A stretch of DNA of 64,000 bases from JABDEZ01 sp965276955 (GTDB lineage Bacteria > Bacteroidota > Bacteroidia > Chitinophagales > Chitinophagaceae), in NCBI GenBank assembly GCA_965276955.1, contig CBDIBP010000007.1, positions 149,523 to 213,522 of the forward strand, given 5' to 3'. Below the pieces are notes generated by a model. The model worked only from the letters and a program-made list of their open reading frames with translations. It made no database searches and was not told the origin of the DNA. Numbering within the stretch: position 1 is the stretch's first letter; the number at the start of each line of letters is the position of its first letter. Shown here one piece after another: positions 34,219 to 43,329 of the stretch. The translations under genes were made by a program, and so were the position numbers.

Positions 34219-34974
34219 TTATTGTTTACTTTGTTTCATCTCACATATTTCCAAAAATTTCTCTCCGAGTTCTGTAATTCTATATCCGTTATCGAACTGA
34301 TATTCAGCCTTCAAGCTATGCCACCTTTCTCTATGTTCGTATTCCACTCCACCAGTAGTAAATTCATTTATATATATCTGTGGAGGAAGCAATCTAATTA
34401 AACCAAGCCGCTCTAAGTTAGAATATTCCCAAGCTTCTACACTAATACTAAACCCGCATTGTTCAATTTCAATAATCTCCTTTCTCAACTTTGAAACATT
34501 ATATTCCCACGGTTTATCTTTTTGTATGTCCACTAGTATTTTTTGTTTTTCTAAAAGCGTGTGCTCTTGCGCTAATAAGTCTCTAAGGCCTTCATATTCT
34601 TCTGTTGATATTTGACTGAGTATATGTGGAAATATTTGGTTCTGCAAATTGGTATTTGTATCAGCCATGTTAGTAATCATGTTTGCCCACTTATCCTGTA
34701 GTTTCTGATCTTCTTCAAGTGAAGCATTTTCTAATAATGGCACAAGTATTTTTATCGGTATTTCCTTTAGACTTATATTATATCTTTCGACGTGTTGTCT
34801 AGCTTTAAGCAATATTTTTATCTGGTTCTTAAATCGCAAAAATTTTATTGGCTCCGATATTAACAAACCCAATTCTTCAACAGAGGGTCCTATAAGCTTA
34901 CCTAAAAAATCTTTAGCTAAATCCAGTCCTTTATCAATAGTAGAAGATTTAATATTCAGTTCCTTATCGCCCAT
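34219..34974 (-). CDS. Abi-alpha / DUF4393 family protein, putative phage-defence related
   Basis: A 251-residue protein. The central part matches what I know of the Abi-alpha (DUF4393) family: an N-terminal helix region IGPSVEELGLLISEPIKFLRF (about 28-48), the helix ILLKARQHVERYNIS, then IPIKILVPLLENASLEEDQK and LQDKWANMITNMAD near residues 92-105. The C-terminus looks winged-helix-like (ERLGLIRLLPP). Members have been linked to abortive infection, but the mechanism is unknown. It stands alone in an AT-rich stretch near an XRE regulator. The family call is fairly good, the defence role is inference. Confidence 0.7.
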   Translation of the reverse strand: MGDKELNIKSSTIDKGLDLAKDFLGKLIGPSVEELGLLISEPIKFLRFKNQIKILLKARQHVERYNISLKEIPIKILVPLLENASLEEDQKLQDKWANMITNMADTNTNLQNQIFPHILSQISTEEYEGLRDLLAQEHTLLEKQKILVDIQKDKPWEYNVSKLRKEIIEIEQCGFSISVEAWEYSNLERLGLIRLLPPQIYINEFTTGGVEYEHRERWHSLKAEYQFDNGYRITELGEKFLEICEMKQSKQ

Positions 34975-35201
34975 GTTACAAGTTAATAAATAATATTATT
35001 GTTAGGTTGAGATGTAGATAGGTCAATTATCGTCCCCCTCTAAAAAAGTGACTATATTCTTTGGCATATATACTTTCATTGTAAAATTATATATCACCAA
35101 TACCTTTTCAAATAGCTAGCTTATTTCTGCCGCTTCAGTTAACCTTCTCAATTATAAATAACCAAATACTGACTTCATTTATCTACACACTACTCTTTAT
35201 T

Positions 35202-35432
35202 TCAATCAACTGCAAATAGCTGTGACAATGTAGTATCTAATGCAGCTGCCAGCTTTACTATTGTGAAGAATTCAATATTCTTTTGACCATTCTCTATACG
35301 ACTAATCTCTGTTCTGTTTATCCCTGATCTTAATTCCAGATCAAGCTGAGAAAGCTTTTTATCTTCACGTAGGGCACGTAATTGCTTGCCAAATCTCTCT
35401 ATCTCAACAGTATATCTTTTTTCGACGTCCAT
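35202..35432 (-). CDS. XRE-family helix-turn-helix regulator
   Basis: A 76-residue Cro/C1-type regulator that is almost entirely one HTH domain. It reads FGKQLRALREDKKLSQLDLE (about 14-33) then the recognition helix segment SGINRTEISRIENGQKNIEF (about 36-55) and a C-terminal LAAALDTTLSQLF. Such small regulators control restriction-modification, toxin-antitoxin or conjugative genes. A 26-bp perfect palindrome lies 43 bases upstream and is the likely operator. No obvious toxin or nuclease partner is next to it. Confidence 0.88.
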   Translation of the reverse strand: MDVEKRYTVEIERFGKQLRALREDKKLSQLDLELRSGINRTEISRIENGQKNIEFFTIVKLAAALDTTLSQLFAVD

Positions 35433-35475
35433 TTTAGCAATTTCCAGAATGGAAAGTGGCTATTTCTCATTCAAA

Positions 35476-35501
35476 TAAAAGTGAGTTATAACTCACTTTT
35501 A
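35476..35501. promoter_or_regulatory. 26-bp perfect palindrome, probable XRE operator
   Basis: The left arm TAAAAGTGAGTTA is followed directly by its exact complement TAACTCACTTTTA with no spacer. It lies between the divergent XRE gene (start 35432) and the small plus-strand gene (start 35563). Its perfect symmetry and position suit autoregulation by the XRE dimer. Confidence 0.65.
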
Positions 35502-35562
35502 GGTATATTTTCTATCTTCGTGGGCATTAAACGGTATGTTTTTCACACTTAAGCCAACTACT

Positions 35563-35772
35563 ATGTGGTTCCGGAAGAGAAAAAAGAAAGAATTAAGTAT
35601 CTACCCGAGCTTTGCGTATCATGCGGGTGAGTTATCGGCCTACCTGGCCGGGATGCATTATTTTATCATAGCCCTTAAAGATGGGAAGGTTATTCGTCAT
35701 CACCCAGAAAATTCACTGGATTTTCATGACTGGCTGATAGCGAATAAGGTGAGGGATATAAATGAGGTGTAG
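35563..35772 (+). CDS. Small protein of unknown function
   Basis: The start at ATG 35563 (MWFRKRKKKELSIYPSFAYH) gives 69 residues; an upstream in-frame ATG at 35536 adds nine. The N-terminus is strongly basic and the rest is soluble, with KDGKVIRHHPENSLDFHDWL near residues 40-60. I do not recognise it. Length, clean frame and divergent placement from the XRE gene around a palindrome support a real gene. Confidence 0.5.
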   Translation: MWFRKRKKKELSIYPSFAYHAGELSAYLAGMHYFIIALKDGKVIRHHPENSLDFHDWLIANKVRDINEV

Positions 35773-35820
35773 GGGGTTCTCTCTCATTCGTGAGTGGAAC
35801 CACCGGCCTTTGGCCACCCC

Positions 35821-35844
35821 TCCTTGAAAAGGACGGGAACATGA
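35821..35844. repeat. Intergenic repeat, copy 2 (TCCTT...GACGGGAACATGA)
   Basis: A near copy of 2355-2377, again just beyond the stop of a minus-strand gene. Here CCCCTCCTT and AAGGACGGG form a stem with one mismatch. Confidence 0.5.
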
Positions 35845-35849
35845 GCTCT

Positions 35850-37832
35850 TTATACCCCTACCTCTACCCATGCTTCATTTTCTTTCAGTAGTTGTATCAG
35901 TTCATCAACGGCTATATCGCTGGGTACGTTGCGCTTCATGATGTCCTTGCCTTTGTAGAGGGTTATTTTGCCGGGTCCGCTGCCTACGTAGCCAAAGTCG
36001 GCATCGGCCATCTCACCGGGTCCGTTGACTATGCAACCCATGATGGCGATCTTCACACCCTTTAGGTGGTGAGTAGCGGCGCGTATCCTGGCTGTGGTCT
36101 CCTGCAGATCGAACAGGGTGCGGCCACAACTGGGGCAGCTGATGTACTCTGTTTTGCTGATGCGGGTGCGAGTGGCCTGCAGTATGGAGAACGCGGTATT
36201 GTTGAGGAACTGGTGCTTGTTCTTTACCTCGAGGTAGGTGCGGCCGCTTACTTTTATCTCTTCGATCTCTTTGCCTGTAAGCCATATGCCATCGCCAAAA
36301 CCATCGAGGAACAGGCCACCGGCTTCGGTAGCGAGGTGTATGAGTTGCTCGTCTATTGTGGCATCGTTGCTGTGTACTTTCAGTATCACGGGGCACTGTA
36401 TGCCGCGCTGCATGAGCTCGGTTATAAAGCGCCTTACTGAGGCCAGGGCATTAGCGTTGGTACTGGCTACGCAAAGTATGGCCTGCGTACCTTTCACCTT
36501 ATCCATAAGGCCAGTGAGTGCGGGCCATAGAGCGTTGGCATCGATGGATACAAAGTGCAGGCCTTGCGGAGTTTGTGCTTGCAGGTATTGATCGAAAGTA
36601 TAGTGTTGCAGGTAGTTGGTATCGGGTGCCGGCTGGTGATCGGCAATGGCTTGCAGGGTGCCGGGCAGTGCAAATGTTATGTTGTGGACGCCCACGTATA
36701 TGTAGTCGGCAGCGCCATCGCTGATGTTCCACTTGTCGGTAGCCTCATCGTACCGGTAACCGATGGAGGACAGGCTTTGGGGGGTAATATTGGGCTCGTT
36801 GCTGTAGTCGGCCACTACAACGGGTACGTGGCCTGTACCTATATTGTGTACGGGCAGGGCGTTGCGCCGCTGGTAGGCAAAGGGGTTGTAGGGCAGTTTT
36901 ATGGTTGGTGTGCCGGGGAATGGCTCTATCTGGGTCTCGGTTGGGCGGTGGGTGTACCTGCTCACAATATCCTTACACACGGGTATCTCGAACTCAGGGT
37001 CTTCGGTGAGGGATACGCGGATGGTATCGCCAATGCCATCTTCCAGCAATGTACCTATGCCTATGGCGCTTTTTATGCGGCCATCCTCGCCATCGCCAGC
37101 TTCGGTAACGCCCAGGTGCAGGGGATAGCACTCGCCAAACTCTTCGTCCATCTTCTGGATAAGGGCGCGGTAGGCCTGCACCATTACCAGCGGGTTGCTG
37201 CTCTTCATGCTCAGTATCACCTGGTGGTAATTCTCGTCGCGCGCTATGCGCAGGAACTCCATGGCGCTCTCTACCATGCCCATGGGGCTATCGCCATAGC
37301 GGCTCATGATACGATCGCTAAGAGAACCGTGGTTGGTGCCTATACGCATGGCAGTACCATACTCCTTGCATATGCGCAGCAGCGGGGTGAAGCGAGTGCG
37401 GATACGATCGACCTCGGCAGCATACTCGGCATCGGTGTACTCCAGCAGATCGAACTTCTTTTTGTCTACATAGTTGCCGGGGTTGACGCGCACCTTCTCT
37501 ACTATGCGGGCGGCTATCTCGGCAGCGTTGGGGGTAAAGTGTATATCGGCAACAAGGGGGGTATGGTAGCCCTGCTTGCGCAGTTCGTTCTTAATGTTCA
37601 GCAGGTTCTCGGCCTCGGTCTTGCTGGGGGCTGTGATGCGCACCAGCTCGGCGCCGGCCTCTATGCAGCGTATACTCTGGGCCACGGTGGCGGCAGTATC
37701 CATAGTATCGGTAGTGGTCATGGTCTGTATGCGTATAGGGTTGTTGTTACCCAGTAGCAGGTCACCAATTTTTACCTCGCGGGTAGGGAGGCGCTTGTAA
37801 GATGTGAGCGACGGACAATATTGCTGTAACAT
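35850..37832 (-). CDS. ispG: (E)-4-hydroxy-3-methylbut-2-enyl-diphosphate synthase, large form
   Basis: A 660-residue IspG, the penultimate enzyme of the non-mevalonate isoprenoid pathway. The N-terminal TIM-barrel starts REVKIGDLLLGNNNPIRIQT and contains VADIHFTPNAA, KVRVNPGNY and RIGTNHGSLSDR. A domain of about 250 residues not found in the E. coli enzyme is inserted in the middle, as usual in Bacteroidota, plants and Chlamydia. The C-terminal [4Fe-4S] domain has CPSCGRTLFDLQ and IMGCIVNGPGEMADADFGYVG (three Cys ligands). It is monocistronic. Confidence 0.96.
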   Translation of the reverse strand: MLQQYCPSLTSYKRLPTREVKIGDLLLGNNNPIRIQTMTTTDTMDTAATVAQSIRCIEAGAELVRITAPSKTEAENLLNIKNELRKQGYHTPLVADIHFTPNAAEIAARIVEKVRVNPGNYVDKKKFDLLEYTDAEYAAEVDRIRTRFTPLLRICKEYGTAMRIGTNHGSLSDRIMSRYGDSPMGMVESAMEFLRIARDENYHQVILSMKSSNPLVMVQAYRALIQKMDEEFGECYPLHLGVTEAGDGEDGRIKSAIGIGTLLEDGIGDTIRVSLTEDPEFEIPVCKDIVSRYTHRPTETQIEPFPGTPTIKLPYNPFAYQRRNALPVHNIGTGHVPVVVADYSNEPNITPQSLSSIGYRYDEATDKWNISDGAADYIYVGVHNITFALPGTLQAIADHQPAPDTNYLQHYTFDQYLQAQTPQGLHFVSIDANALWPALTGLMDKVKGTQAILCVASTNANALASVRRFITELMQRGIQCPVILKVHSNDATIDEQLIHLATEAGGLFLDGFGDGIWLTGKEIEEIKVSGRTYLEVKNKHQFLNNTAFSILQATRTRISKTEYISCPSCGRTLFDLQETTARIRAATHHLKGVKIAIMGCIVNGPGEMADADFGYVGSGPGKITLYKGKDIMKRNVPSDIAVDELIQLLKENEAWVEVGV

Positions 37833-38001
37833 AGAGACAACAAAGTTAACACAACCCTGCGAACCATAGTGTTATGCCATTGCGAATAGATAAAAGCAAG
37901 CTGGCAGCAAGCCGGATAAAAAAACAAATTGTTACAATGCTGCATTAAATCTATGTTTTTCTGCCAAACAATAGTATTTTAGCAAATCCTCAAAGTATCG
38001 G

Positions 38002-38763
38002 ATGGAATACGAAATTAAACAGTCAGGTAAATTTAAATATGTAGAAGAAGGTGCCGGCGAGCCGCTGGTATTGTTGCATGGCCTGTTTGGTGCCTTGAGT
38101 AATTTTAAAGACCTGGTAGACCATTTCAAGAATACGCATAGGGTGATAATACCTATGTTGCCCCTATTCGACCTCTCGCTGCTGGATACTACTGTGGCCG
38201 GGCTGGCAAAGCATGTTCAAAAATTCCTGGAGGCACAAGATATACGCAACGTGCACCTGCTGGGTAATTCGCTTGGCGGCCATGTAGGCCTGGTTTACGC
38301 ACTAAAGGAACAGGAAAACGTAAAGACAATAACCCTTACCGGAAGCTCTGGCTTATTTGAGAACGGCATGGGCGAAACATACCCTAAGCGCGGCGACTAC
38401 GAATACATAAAGCGAAAGACAGAACTTACTTTTTACGACCCTGCAGTGGCTACCAAGGCTCTTGTTGACGAAGTGTTCTCTATAGTGAACAACCGCCTGA
38501 AAGCGCTGAAAGTAATAAGCCTTGCCAAGAGTGCCATACGCCACAACCTGGGCGATGAGATAAGCGATATAAAAGTGCCTACCTGCCTGATATGGGGCAA
38601 TAACGATACAATAACCCCCCCCATGGTAGCCCATGAGTTCAATAAACTAATACCTAATTCTGAACTGCACTTTCTGGATAAGGCGGGCCATGCAGCTATG
38701 ATGGAAGTGCCGGAAGCGTTCAATAAAGTGCTTGCGGAGTTCCTTGCGAAGCATAAAGGCTAA
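38002..38763 (+). CDS. Alpha/beta-fold hydrolase
   Basis: A 253-residue cytosolic alpha/beta-hydrolase. The oxyanion segment is VLLHGLFGALSNFKD near residues 24-38, the nucleophile elbow is LLGNSLGGHVGLVYA near 91-105, the acid is in WGNNDTITPP near 198, and the catalytic His is in DKAGHAAMMEVPE near 230. It resembles MhpC/BioH-like hydrolases; the substrate cannot be told. It begins 169 bases from the divergent ispG. Confidence 0.85.
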   Translation: MEYEIKQSGKFKYVEEGAGEPLVLLHGLFGALSNFKDLVDHFKNTHRVIIPMLPLFDLSLLDTTVAGLAKHVQKFLEAQDIRNVHLLGNSLGGHVGLVYALKEQENVKTITLTGSSGLFENGMGETYPKRGDYEYIKRKTELTFYDPAVATKALVDEVFSIVNNRLKALKVISLAKSAIRHNLGDEISDIKVPTCLIWGNNDTITPPMVAHEFNKLIPNSELHFLDKAGHAAMMEVPEAFNKVLAEFLAKHKG

Positions 38764-38865
38764 GGCTCCATTAACAGAATATTAACATGGAGGAAAATCT
38801 TTTCATATACTTTGGTGTAAGATTTGTAGTTGTATAACTGAGCACGAAGAAAACTGTGATGAAAC

Positions 38866-39528
38866 ATGATGATAGAGCAATTAATATCGCCTATAGTACC
38901 CACACTTTTACCTACAGATACAGGTAACAGGGCTTTATACCTGATGGAAGAGAACAACTTTCAGCAACTGCCACTTATCATAGACGAACAGTATACAGCA
39001 CTCATAAACGAGAATGATGTACTGGACTGGGAAGCACCTGAATCACCATTAAGTATATCCAGCTTCCTCAATTACAAACCTGCGGTGTTTGCACACAGCC
39101 ACCCCTTCGATGCCATGCGTATAGCGCACGCACAAAACCTGTCTGTGGTGCCTGTGGTGGACAATGAGAACAAATACCTGGGTGCCATTACCAGCAACCA
39201 GTTGCTTAAATACATTACCGAGAACAGCGGACTGGACATGCCGGGTGGCATAATAGTGCTGGAAATATCGCCACGCAACTATACACTGCACGAGATAGCC
39301 CGTATTTGCGAGAATGAGGACGTGCTGCTTACCAGTACACAGCTGCGCACCAACAGGACCAATGGTATGCTTGAAGTGACGCTGAAGACCAACCGTACAG
39401 ATATAGAAGCAGTAGTATCATCGCTGGAGCGCCATAACTATAAAGTAATAGAAACACATGGTGAGCAGACCGAAGATGAAGATGTGGTGAACAGGTTCAA
39501 CAACCTGATGAACTTCATTAATATATAG
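38866..39528 (+). CDS. CBS-domain protein with ACT-like C-terminus
   Basis: A 220-residue cytosolic protein with two CBS repeats (about residues 1-60 and 68-130). The second has HPFDAMRIAHAQNLSVVPVVD and NKYLGAITSNQLL, the standard CBS strand-helix pattern. Residues about 130-215 (GIIVLEISPRNYTLHEIARI... NGMLEVTLKTNR) resemble an ACT-type fold, as seen in stand-alone regulatory CBS proteins of Bacteroidota. It may sense adenine nucleotides. The gene has its own strong terminator. Confidence 0.8.
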   Translation: MMIEQLISPIVPTLLPTDTGNRALYLMEENNFQQLPLIIDEQYTALINENDVLDWEAPESPLSISSFLNYKPAVFAHSHPFDAMRIAHAQNLSVVPVVDNENKYLGAITSNQLLKYITENSGLDMPGGIIVLEISPRNYTLHEIARICENEDVLLTSTQLRTNRTNGMLEVTLKTNRTDIEAVVSSLERHNYKVIETHGEQTEDEDVVNRFNNLMNFINI

Positions 39529-39554
39529 ATCTACTTTGTCTTATAATATATGTG

Positions 39555-39576
39555 ACCCTGGCCATACGGCCAGGGT
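39555..39576 (+). terminator. Factor-independent terminator after the CBS gene
   Basis: ACCCTGGCC-ATAC-GGCCAGGGT is a 9-bp perfect stem with a four-base loop, followed by TTTTT. It lies 26 bases after the stop. Confidence 0.92.
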
Positions 39577-39652
39577 TTTTTAAATACTATATTTTACTGT
39601 TTGTTTGGGGTGAGGCACATCTTCGTCCTCTTCTTTTGTTTAAATTTGCTAC

Positions 39653-40225
39653 ATGATAGCTATAGGCGACGTATTGCTAAGTGATGAGATAGTGCAGGAG
39701 CAGTTTGTATGTGACCTGAACAAGTGCAAAGGCGGCTGCTGTGTAGATGGCGATTGCGGCGCACCCCTTACCGCTGAGGAAGCAAACACTATTGCAGCAA
39801 TATACCCCAAACTAAAGCCCTACCTGAACGAGGCATACCTGCCCGAAATTGAAAGGCAGGGTACACACACCATTGATGATGAATATGGCTACGTGACACC
39901 GAGTGTGAATGGCGGCATTTGCGTATATGGCATTACTGATGAACTGGGTATAGTAAAGTGTGGTATAGAGAAAGCTTGGAGAGCCGGTGCGGTGGAGTTT
40001 CGCAAGCCCATATCGTGCCACTTGTACCCTATACGGGTAAAGGAAATGCCAGGCTACGATGCACTGAACTACGAGCCCCGCAAAAGCCTATGCAAACCCG
40101 CCTGCAAACTTGGTAAGCAACTACAGGTACCTGTATACAAATTTCTGAAAGACCCACTGATACGCCAGTATGGCGAAGAATTTTACGAAGCGCTTGATGC
40201 CGTGGCAAAGAAAATGAATAGCTGA
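39653..40225 (+). CDS. DUF3109 family cysteine-rich protein
   Basis: A 190-residue protein. The N-terminal cluster CDLNKCKGGCCVDGDCGAPL (about residues 20-39) with later Cys in GGICVYG, KCGIEKAW, ISCHLYPIRV and SLCKPACKLG are typical of DUF3109, thought to bind a metal or Fe-S centre. Function is unknown. A TAAATTTG box ends three bases before the ATG (39642-39649), implying an almost leaderless message. It is followed by the LytTR regulator after 11 bases, so the two may be co-transcribed. Confidence 0.85.
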   Translation: MIAIGDVLLSDEIVQEQFVCDLNKCKGGCCVDGDCGAPLTAEEANTIAAIYPKLKPYLNEAYLPEIERQGTHTIDDEYGYVTPSVNGGICVYGITDELGIVKCGIEKAWRAGAVEFRKPISCHLYPIRVKEMPGYDALNYEPRKSLCKPACKLGKQLQVPVYKFLKDPLIRQYGEEFYEALDAVAKKMNS

Positions 40226-40236
40226 TCTTACACTAA

Positions 40237-40992
40237 ATGACGCAAAGCGATATAAGGGTACTGATAGTTGAGGATGAAGAAATATGGGCCAAAGCCATCT
40301 CTATGGATCTGGAGGACTTCGGCTATTCTGTGGCTGGTATCGCCAGCACATTTGACGAAGCAGTAATAATGCTGAAAGATGCCGACACCTATGACCTGGC
40401 ACTGGTGGACATAAGGCTGAATGGCCGCAATATGGGTATAGAGGCAGGCAGGCTCATTAATACGCTGTACAAAAAACCATTCATATTTATGACCGCCACA
40501 CATGGCCTGCATTCTTTTGAAGCGGTGCACGAAGTGCAGCCATCGGCCTACCTGACCAAGCCGGTAAATCCCTCATCATTGGTCATTGCAATACAGAATG
40601 CACTGAACAATTTTACCGAAAAAATAGCTGCCATTGGCAACAAGGAGCCGGAAAATAAGGAACATTTCTTTTTTATAAAAAATGGGAATAAGTACAAAAA
40701 AATAGTATGGGAAAATGTGGTGCACTTAAGGGCAGACAAGAACTATACTTACTTTTTAAATTCAACGGACAAGGGAGCATACCCTGTGCGCAGCAGCCTC
40801 TCTAAAACATACGAATTCTTAGTACCTGCTGACCTCAAAAGCCGATTTGTGCAAATAAACAGATCGGACATAATACAGTTACCATACGTAACGGAACTGG
40901 CAGGATCGGAAATAATTACCCTTTATGGTAATTACACCTGCAGCGATATGTATATAAAGGATATAAAGAGGCTATTGCATATAGTGACGTAG
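40237..40992 (+). CDS. LytTR-type two-component response regulator
   Basis: A 251-residue regulator. Residues 1-120 are a receiver domain: acidic VEDEE near 11-15, phosphoacceptor Asp58 in LALVDIRLNG, Thr in FMTATHG and Lys in YLTKPVNP. Residues about 140-248 are a LytTR DNA-binding domain (FFFIKNGNKYKKIVWENVVH, ADKNYTYFL, SRFVQINRSDIIQL). LytTR proteins bind paired direct repeats about one helical turn pair apart; such pairs occur at 43251-43282 and 43470-43501. The histidine kinase gene follows after 99 bases. Confidence 0.93.
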   Translation: MTQSDIRVLIVEDEEIWAKAISMDLEDFGYSVAGIASTFDEAVIMLKDADTYDLALVDIRLNGRNMGIEAGRLINTLYKKPFIFMTATHGLHSFEAVHEVQPSAYLTKPVNPSSLVIAIQNALNNFTEKIAAIGNKEPENKEHFFFIKNGNKYKKIVWENVVHLRADKNYTYFLNSTDKGAYPVRSSLSKTYEFLVPADLKSRFVQINRSDIIQLPYVTELAGSEIITLYGNYTCSDMYIKDIKRLLHIVT

Positions 40993-41091
40993 CAGGCGAA
41001 GTGGTGCAAATGGCAGTGCGTGCCAAATGATGCCCGCATTAACATTTTGCCAATTAGCCCTTTAATTAGTGACTATATATACCTTAGTGGT

Positions 41092-43125
41092 ATGAACGTG
41101 AAATGCGGACTCTTCATTCTGCTCTTCTTCTCTTTTTACAATGTGTTAGCACACGCCGGGACAGAGGATGATCTATCCTCTTTGCTTACGGCGCTGCAAA
41201 GATCCATGCCTGATACCAACAGGACAAACATATACAAAGCTATCTCAGAAAGATATCAAGTTACCAACCAAGACTCAGCCTATAATTTTGCTACACGGGG
41301 ACTATTGTTTGCCAGGAGTATAAATGACAAGAAGGGCCAGTCAGCCATGTTAAATATAGCAGGCGAAATAGACATGGCAAAAGGCATGTATAATAAAGCC
41401 CAGCAAAACTACACTGAGGCACTGAGCATTGATAAACAATTAGAAAATACATACGCAGTAGGTACAGACCTTTTACGTTTAGGACACGCACTGATAAATA
41501 AAGGCGACCATGCCAATGCTACTGAACACTACCTGGGAGCATTGAAAATGTTTGAACACTGCAACAATGCCAAAGGACAAGGGGCGGCCTATATGGCACT
41601 GGGAATGATGTATGAACAACTAAATGAGAACCAGAAAGCGCTGGAATACTTGTATAGATCACAAAATGCCTTGCAAGGAATCCCATTTACCATAACGAAT
41701 GTACAGGTAATGAATAACATCGGATTGCTTTATAATAATATGAAGCTATACGATACCAGCCTCGCAATGTTAAATAAAGGCCTGGCCGCCAGCACCACAC
41801 CTGAATACGTAGTGGTGCGCATACAGTTGCTGTCTAATAAATCTATGGTATTATCTGAGACCGGACATACTAAAGAAGCAATAGAAAATATGGATGAGTC
41901 GCTGGCGCTGGCCAGGAAAATGCATCTGAGACTACAGGAGAGCTATGGCCTGGTGAACAGGGCATCGCTTATGAAGGACCGCCCTGCCCTTGCAATTGCC
42001 CAAATGAAAGAAGCGCTGGGCATAAGCCAGGAAATAGGTGAAAAGCACCTGGAGGCTGGGATATATGGATCGCTGGCGGAATTTTATGAAGCGAACAAAC
42101 AGTTTGCCGAAGCACTGGATGCCACTAAAAAGCAAAACAGTATACAAGACAGCCTGCAAGATGCAAAGAAGAAAATAGCAGTTGCCGACCTGGTGAATTC
42201 TTATAAATTGGAAAAAGCAGACGACCGGGTGACCTACCTGACGGCAATAAATAGCCGTAACATTTTTAGGACACGACTGATATTTACAGTTACGCTGGGA
42301 ATAGCTTTTATACTGGCTATCGTAGGTTTCTACTACAGGAGAACAACACTGCTGAATAAACAACTGGTACAACAGGGCAACGAACTGAAACAACTGAACA
42401 TTGTAGCCACTGCACAAAGGGAAGAACTGAAAGGGGTGAACACAGAAAAAGACAAGATATTCTCTATACTGGGGCACGACCTGCGCAGCCCGCTAAGCAA
42501 CATAACGGCCACCCTGCGCCTGCTGGAAAGGGACAATAGCGGCATTAGCGAAGAGAACAGCAGGTACATCAATAAACTGAAGGCACAAACATCGGTAACG
42601 ATGGACACGCTGGATAAACTGCTGTACTGGGGAAAGAACAGTTTTAAGGGCATTGACATGGCGCAGCAGACATTTGCAGCGAACCCTGTGGTGCAAAGCA
42701 ATATAGCACTGCTATTGCCTGTGGCACAGCAGAAAGAAATAACCCTGAGCAATAGTCTTCCAGACAATGTAATGCTGTTCGCAGACCCATCTCACTTCGA
42801 CTTTGTGGTGCGCAACCTGATATCGAACGCACTGAAATTTACCAGTGCAGGTGGCACTATTGATATAGCTACCACAGCAAGCGATAAAGATGGTCTTGTA
42901 GTATTTGCGGTGCGCGATAATGGCGTAGGCATGAATGCTGAAGAACTGACCCAACTTTTTACCATAGACAATGCAGGCAAGGCAGGTACGCAGGAAGAGA
43001 TAGGCACGGGTATAGGCCTGCTGCTGTGCAAAGAATTCGTGCAAAAAAATGGTGGCGATATCTGGGTGACCAGCAAGCAGAATGAGGGAACTGTCTTCTA
43101 CTTTTCCTTTAAAGAGCTGGTGTAG
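41092..43125 (+). CDS. TPR-containing sensor histidine kinase
   Basis: ATG 41092 starts a signal-like segment (MNVKCGLFILLFFSFYNVLA); the in-frame ATG at 41020 adds 24 residues without such features. The 677-residue kinase has a periplasmic region of about seven TPR units (residues about 70-360), a coiled-coil, and a membrane segment near residues 393-415. A HisKA domain with GHDLRSPLSN (His near 462) and an HATPase domain (RNLISNALKFT near 575, DNGVGMN near 610, GTGIGLLLCKEF near 640) follow. It likely phosphorylates the preceding LytTR regulator. A paralogue with frameshifts lies at 45909-47953. Confidence 0.92.
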   Translation: MNVKCGLFILLFFSFYNVLAHAGTEDDLSSLLTALQRSMPDTNRTNIYKAISERYQVTNQDSAYNFATRGLLFARSINDKKGQSAMLNIAGEIDMAKGMYNKAQQNYTEALSIDKQLENTYAVGTDLLRLGHALINKGDHANATEHYLGALKMFEHCNNAKGQGAAYMALGMMYEQLNENQKALEYLYRSQNALQGIPFTITNVQVMNNIGLLYNNMKLYDTSLAMLNKGLAASTTPEYVVVRIQLLSNKSMVLSETGHTKEAIENMDESLALARKMHLRLQESYGLVNRASLMKDRPALAIAQMKEALGISQEIGEKHLEAGIYGSLAEFYEANKQFAEALDATKKQNSIQDSLQDAKKKIAVADLVNSYKLEKADDRVTYLTAINSRNIFRTRLIFTVTLGIAFILAIVGFYYRRTTLLNKQLVQQGNELKQLNIVATAQREELKGVNTEKDKIFSILGHDLRSPLSNITATLRLLERDNSGISEENSRYINKLKAQTSVTMDTLDKLLYWGKNSFKGIDMAQQTFAANPVVQSNIALLLPVAQQKEITLSNSLPDNVMLFADPSHFDFVVRNLISNALKFTSAGGTIDIATTASDKDGLVVFAVRDNGVGMNAEELTQLFTIDNAGKAGTQEEIGTGIGLLLCKEFVQKNGGDIWVTSKQNEGTVFYFSFKELV

Positions 43126-43250
43126 AAATATAACTAACAGAGCACGACCGCTGCAGGATCAACTACATAATATAGCGTCCAATATTTCTTCAGCCTACTC
43201 TTTCTCTTATTGTATCGTACTATCTTTTTTTGCTTTTCGAACGCAAAAAC

Positions 43251-43282
43251 CTGTTCGTCCTCATAATACCCCCTGTTCGTCC
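43251..43282 (+). promoter_or_regulatory. Paired direct repeat, candidate LytTR box 1
   Basis: CTGTTCGTCC occurs at 43251-43260 and again at 43273-43282, a 22-bp period. The GTTCGT core fits the LytTR half-site pattern GTTN[AG][TG]. The pair ends 47 bases before the decayed PID-CTERM-like gene. Confidence 0.6.
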
Positions 43283-43329
43283 TCATTGTTCCCGATCGCT
43301 TGTGGACGCCATGTATATTTGGAGCAATA

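Noticed and set aside
36555..37757. A 400-codon open frame on the plus strand opposite ispG
   Set aside because: The frame is antisense to the certain IspG gene. Its translation is low-complexity (Gly, Ala, Val, Tyr), as expected from the codon bias of the other strand.
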